The notes under the pieces: model-generated
The model's database searches: none
The model's input: only the letters and a program-made list of their open reading frames with translations
Told to the model about the DNA's origin: nothing
From: UBA6168 sp041392505
Lineage (GTDB): Bacteria > Bacteroidota > Bacteroidia > Chitinophagales > Saprospiraceae
DNA: 64,000 nt
NCBI GenBank assembly: GCA_041392505.1
Contig: JAWKLX010000042.1
Span: forward strand, 1 to 64,000
Reading direction: 5' to 3'
Shown: positions 61,562 to 64,000 of the stretch, one piece after another
How positions within the stretch are numbered: the first letter of the stretch is position 1
Layout of the letters: the number at the start of each line of letters is the position of its first letter
Made by a program: the position numbers and the translations under genes

Positions 61562-61606
61562 CAAAACTATAGGAGAGCAAATAGATGGGTTGTTACAGAG
61601 GTAACA
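61562..61606 (-). promoter_or_regulatory. Crp-type operator and promoter of the GMC gene
   Basis: TGTTAC-agag-GTAACA at 61591-61606 (perfect arms) and perfect -7 element TAGTTTTG at 61562-61569; spacing 36.5 bp. Leader about 80 bases. Confidence 0.86.
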
Positions 61607-61655
61607 AGTTGCTCTTTTAAATAAGAAAGTACCGAATTTTTGTCAGTAATGCAAT

Positions 61656-62501
61656 TCAGCCCAGTTCGTTTAGAACTGGTGGGATAGGCATTTTATCAAG
61701 AGTTGATTCAAGGTTGGTAAGTGGATTATTTCGGATGTCTATCCGAATAAGGTCGCTCATGTTTTCAAATCCGGCAGGAAGTTTTTCGAGGTTGTTGTCT
61801 TTTATATATAGCCATTCCAATCCATGCAATTGGGTTAAACTTTCGGGAAGCTGCTTCATACTACAACCATTGAGAAATAGGCGTTTCAAATTTTTCAAAT
61901 TACTGCATTCTTTTGGCAACGTATTAAAAGTGGGGTTCAATGAAAAACATAAATCAGTCATCTGGTCAAAATGCCAAAAATCATCTTCTACCTCAGATAG
62001 GTTGTTTCCAGTAAAATATAGTTCGACCAAGTTTTCCAGACGAGTGAAGTTTTTTGGCAGTTTTTTCAATTGGTTGGAGGAAAGAAATAAGTAGCGAAGG
62101 TTTTTCAGGTTTACAATATTTTCTGGCAATTCTTTGAGGTTGTTATTACGGAGGCTAAGGTGTTCCAAGTTTGACAGATTACCAATTTCGTTTGGAAGGG
62201 AGTCGAGTTGATTATTGGTAATAACCAATTTTTCGAGTTTGGTTAAATTTCCAATTCCACTAGCTAACCGAACAAGTTGATTATCGCTAATATATAGCTC
62301 TTTGAGATTCGTCATTTCCCAGAACCAATTGGGCAAATCTGTCAAATTATTATCAGTCAAGTGAAGGTACTCCAACTGACGTAAATCCCTGATTTCAGTT
62401 GGAAGAGTAGACAGTCCCATTGAACATAAATCAAGTCCTGTTTCTTGGTCCTCATTTACTAATAGGATTTTTTGCAACGCCTGTTGTTGTGCTGTTTCCA
62501 T
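61656..62501 (-). CDS. Leucine-rich-repeat protein
   Basis: 281 residues, no signal peptide. About ten LRR units of roughly 23 residues (LEYLHLTDNNLTDLPNWFWE, LKELYISDNQLVRLASGIGN, LEHLSLRNNNLKELPENIVN and so on), with the LxxLxLxxNxLxxLP pattern of the bacterial/plant-intracellular type. It probably binds proteins in the cytosol. It starts 14 bases after the Crp/Fnr stop, so the two are cotranscribed; a role as partner of the regulator is possible but unproven. Confidence 0.88.
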   Translation of the reverse strand: METAQQQALQKILLVNEDQETGLDLCSMGLSTLPTEIRDLRQLEYLHLTDNNLTDLPNWFWEMTNLKELYISDNQLVRLASGIGNLTKLEKLVITNNQLDSLPNEIGNLSNLEHLSLRNNNLKELPENIVNLKNLRYLFLSSNQLKKLPKNFTRLENLVELYFTGNNLSEVEDDFWHFDQMTDLCFSLNPTFNTLPKECSNLKNLKRLFLNGCSMKQLPESLTQLHGLEWLYIKDNNLEKLPAGFENMSDLIRIDIRNNPLTNLESTLDKMPIPPVLNELG

Positions 62502-62515
62502 AATGGGGCAGGTGA

Positions 62516-63223
62516 TTAAATATTCGCAGTTTTTTGATGCGAAATGTCCATTTTAAAACTTTTAGGATTGGGTATGAATATATGATTACGGTCAAATTCA
62601 ATTAGCCCTTCGTCTTCCAGTTCGTTCAGCAGCAAGGAGGCAGATTTGCGGGAAGTACCGATAATGGCAGCAATGTCGCTTTGCGTGAGGTTATGAGAAA
62701 CCCAGACACCACCGTCTCGCTGGCGTCCATATTCTGACGTCAGATCTTTGAGGAATTCGACCAATCGGTTCTTCACGTTTTTACAGAGCAAAATTTCAAT
62801 GCGGCGTTCGAGTTTTCTTATATGACCGTTGATGCGGCGGTTCATCTCCATAGCGAAAGGGACATAGTCCCTCGTAAGTTCTTGAGCTTTGCTCACGCTC
62901 ATTCTACAAACTTGCGTACCTTCTTCCATCACTTCGGCAAATGCACGGTGGCGGCTTTCATCAAGCAGCCCCATTTGCCCTAAAATTTCTCCTTTGCCCA
63001 AAAAAGTAATTACCCGCTCATTTCCTTCCTCATCGTACTGCCCCACTTTTACCTTGCCTTTGTCTATAAGGATAATGTCATTACATGGGTCTTCCTCCAT
63101 AAAAAGAAATTCATTTTTGTGATAAACCTTTTGTGGGTTTTTCTTCACGTGGTCTTCCAACTTGAACGGACAAAGGATTTTATAGAAGTTGAACTCTTCA
63201 AGGTACCAGATGTCGTTTTTCAT
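62516..63223 (-). CDS. Crp/Fnr family transcriptional regulator
   Basis: 235 residues from ATG 63223 (MKNDIWYLEEFNFYKILCPF); the frame is open to 63292, but that region holds the -7 box. A cyclic-nucleotide-binding fold spans about 30-120 (FLFMEEDPCNDIILIDKGKV, VITFLGKGEILGQMGLLDES), then the dimer helix and a winged helix with LTQSDIAAIIGTSRKSASLL. There is no N-terminal Cys cluster, so it is not an FeS-type Fnr. It is the best candidate to bind the TGTTAC-N4-GTAACA sites found at six promoters within 20 kb. The effector is unknown. Confidence 0.92.
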   Translation of the reverse strand: MKNDIWYLEEFNFYKILCPFKLEDHVKKNPQKVYHKNEFLFMEEDPCNDIILIDKGKVKVGQYDEEGNERVITFLGKGEILGQMGLLDESRHRAFAEVMEEGTQVCRMSVSKAQELTRDYVPFAMEMNRRINGHIRKLERRIEILLCKNVKNRLVEFLKDLTSEYGRQRDGGVWVSHNLTQSDIAAIIGTSRKSASLLLNELEDEGLIEFDRNHIFIPNPKSFKMDISHQKTANI

Positions 63224-63289
63224 TAGGGTGTGATGTTTAAGATTTAGGTCGATTATTTGTCTGGTAATTGCGAACAACTCGTAGAGGCT

Positions 63290-63297
63290 CAAATTTA
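63290..63297 (-). promoter_or_regulatory. Promoter -7 element of the crp-like gene
   Basis: TAAATTTG on the minus strand, a perfect TAnnTTTG match, 67-74 bases before the ATG. No TGTTAC-type palindrome lies at the 36.5-bp position, so the gene does not seem to be activated by the same site. Confidence 0.55.
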
Positions 63298-63699
63298 CAA
63301 ATATGTTCTAAAGAATGTGTAATGCTTCTGTTTATCGTTGACACATTTCGTGAAAAACCAAGAGAGGCTTTCTGGCACCCGAATAGCAATCTGTTGGTTT
63401 CAAAAGAAAATGCCTACAATTATTCTTAGCAAAGTTGGCATTTAGGTCATCCTAACTGTTTCAGAATTTCCAGCCATCATTCTACTATAAGGTTGCCCGT
63501 CAACTGGGGTTGGGTAGCGGTTTTAAGGGAGGACGTCAATCAAAGGAGGCGTTGCACCAGTAAGAAAGAATCAAACCCTGAGAAAAAGCCCAAAAGGGAA
63601 AATTGTCCATCCTCTTACGTAAATCCTCCATTTTTAAGGGCTTGTATTCGCTTCATCTTTGCACTATCAATTTTGATAAAACATTTTAAACTTAAAAAG
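63298..63699. other. Divergent intergenic region
   Basis: About 400 bases between the regulator gene and the CMD gene. CATCTTTG at 63654-63661 is a possible plus-strand -7 element for the latter. TTACGTAA near 63615 is a short palindrome. No gene or strong hairpin recognised. Confidence 0.4.
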
Positions 63700-64000
63700 A
63701 TGAATCGTTTACAAGCATTAAATCCATCCACAACTACTGGAAAATCGAAAGAATTGTTTAATGGTGTTCAAGCCAACTTGGGAATGGTCCCTAACATGAT
63801 GCGTACGATGGGAAATTCACCCGCAGTTTTAGAAGGCTACCTCAACTTGAGTGGGGCTTTGTCAAAAGGTAAACTGGGAGTGAAATTGGGCGAATTAATT
63901 GCGCTTACCGTATCTGAAGCCAATGAATGTGGCTACTGTCTTGCTGCCCACGCATTTATAGGGGAGAAATTAGTCAAAATTCACCCTGCTGAATTAGAGG
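63700..64000 (+). CDS. Carboxymuconolactone decarboxylase/AhpD-like protein, partial
   Basis: First 100 residues, cut by the window end. Starts MNRLQALNPSTTTGKSKELF; NLGMVPNMMRTMGNSPAVLE and ELIALTVSEANECGYCLAAH follow, the latter with the CxxC-x2-H redox motif of AhpD-type peroxidase proteins. Likely acts in peroxide detoxification or as a related thiol enzyme. Divergent from the Crp/Fnr gene and possibly sharing control, although no matching operator was found. Confidence 0.88.
   Translation, partial: MNRLQALNPSTTTGKSKELFNGVQANLGMVPNMMRTMGNSPAVLEGYLNLSGALSKGKLGVKLGELIALTVSEANECGYCLAAHAFIGEKLVKIHPAELE

Noticed and set aside
61476..61580. 105-base N-terminal extension of the GMC oxidoreductase
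   Set aside because: It spans the -7 box at 61562; the FAD motif begins right after the ATG at 61475.
63224..63292. N-terminal extension of the Crp/Fnr regulator
   Set aside because: It overlaps the TAAATTTG promoter element, and MKNDIWYLE is the usual family start.
63319..63334. Autoregulatory Crp-type site upstream of the regulator gene
   Set aside because: The sequence at the diagnostic spacing (GTAATGCTTCTGTTTA) does not match the palindrome.
1..64000. tRNA and rRNA genes
   Set aside because: No stretch with tRNA T-loop/acceptor pairing or rRNA-like sequence was recognised by eye; a covariance-model scan would be needed to be certain.

Overview
The window comes from a member of the Bacteroidota, most likely a saprospiria-like lineage (inference from gene content; no rRNA or tRNA gene is present). 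The evidence is promoters of the TAnnTTTG type, paired ECF sigma factors, a czcA gene fused to a tolC domain, a large secreted protein with a saprospiria-like N terminus, four-helix-bundle (S23/IVS-type) and GxxExxY genes, and MGH1-type glucosidases.

Layout. (1) 1-803: 5' part of a large secreted protein (minus). (2) 1246-1629: small coiled-coil gene, followed by a long imperfect palindrome. (3) 1857-8171: minus-strand marR - HlyD adaptor - RND pump - TolC drug-efflux operon with a MarR-type operator. (4) 8307-8424: two back-to-back perfect hairpins. (5) 8634-24202: plus-strand sugar catabolic cluster. It holds a sodium symporter, a degenerate IS1-family element, a rhamnulose-1-phosphate aldolase/lactaldehyde dehydrogenase fusion, L-rhamnose isomerase, an FGGY kinase, an FMN lactate dehydrogenase and an NCS1-type permease, then uronate isomerase, KDG kinase and KDPG aldolase. 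Four of its gaps each hold one small foreign-looking gene (three four-helix-bundle genes and one GxxExxY gene) embedded in palindromic microrepeats. (6) 24425-33105: two-component system plus CzcA-TolC fusion and CzcB adaptor, then an ECF sigma factor; both promoters carry CTTAAG-N5 boxes. (7) 33234-36789: haem-binding protein, LytTR regulator, second ECF sigma factor and a beta-barrel protein with an anti-sigma-like N terminus. (8) 36861-41725: MgtC, M1 peptidase, galT-galK. (9) 41867-63223: a long, almost entirely minus-strand block ending in a Crp/Fnr regulator gene.

The strongest signal is in block 9. Six transcription units carry a 16-bp palindrome, consensus TGTTAC-N4-GTAACA (arms like TGATAC are also used). 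In all six its centre lies exactly 36.5 bp upstream of the downstream edge of a TAnnTTTG-like -7 box, which is the geometry of class II activation. A Crp/Fnr gene sits at the end of the block. The controlled genes read as one programme: glycogen debranching enzyme, GH63-like glucosidase, glucose 1-dehydrogenase, secreted gluconolactonase-like protein, GMC oxidoreductase, three YHS domains, GlcG-like and VOC proteins. In the same block lies a cytosolic subtilisin carrying a zinc-ribbon N terminus and a glycogen-binding (AMPK/CBM48) C terminus. I infer a stress or growth-state regulon that mobilises glucan to glucose and oxidises it to gluconate.

Caution on quality: several genes carry single-base frameshifts, two of them clear homopolymer contractions (CCCC to CCC, AAAA to AAA), and 23136-24202 is dense in indels. 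Many of these are more likely sequencing errors than true pseudogenes.
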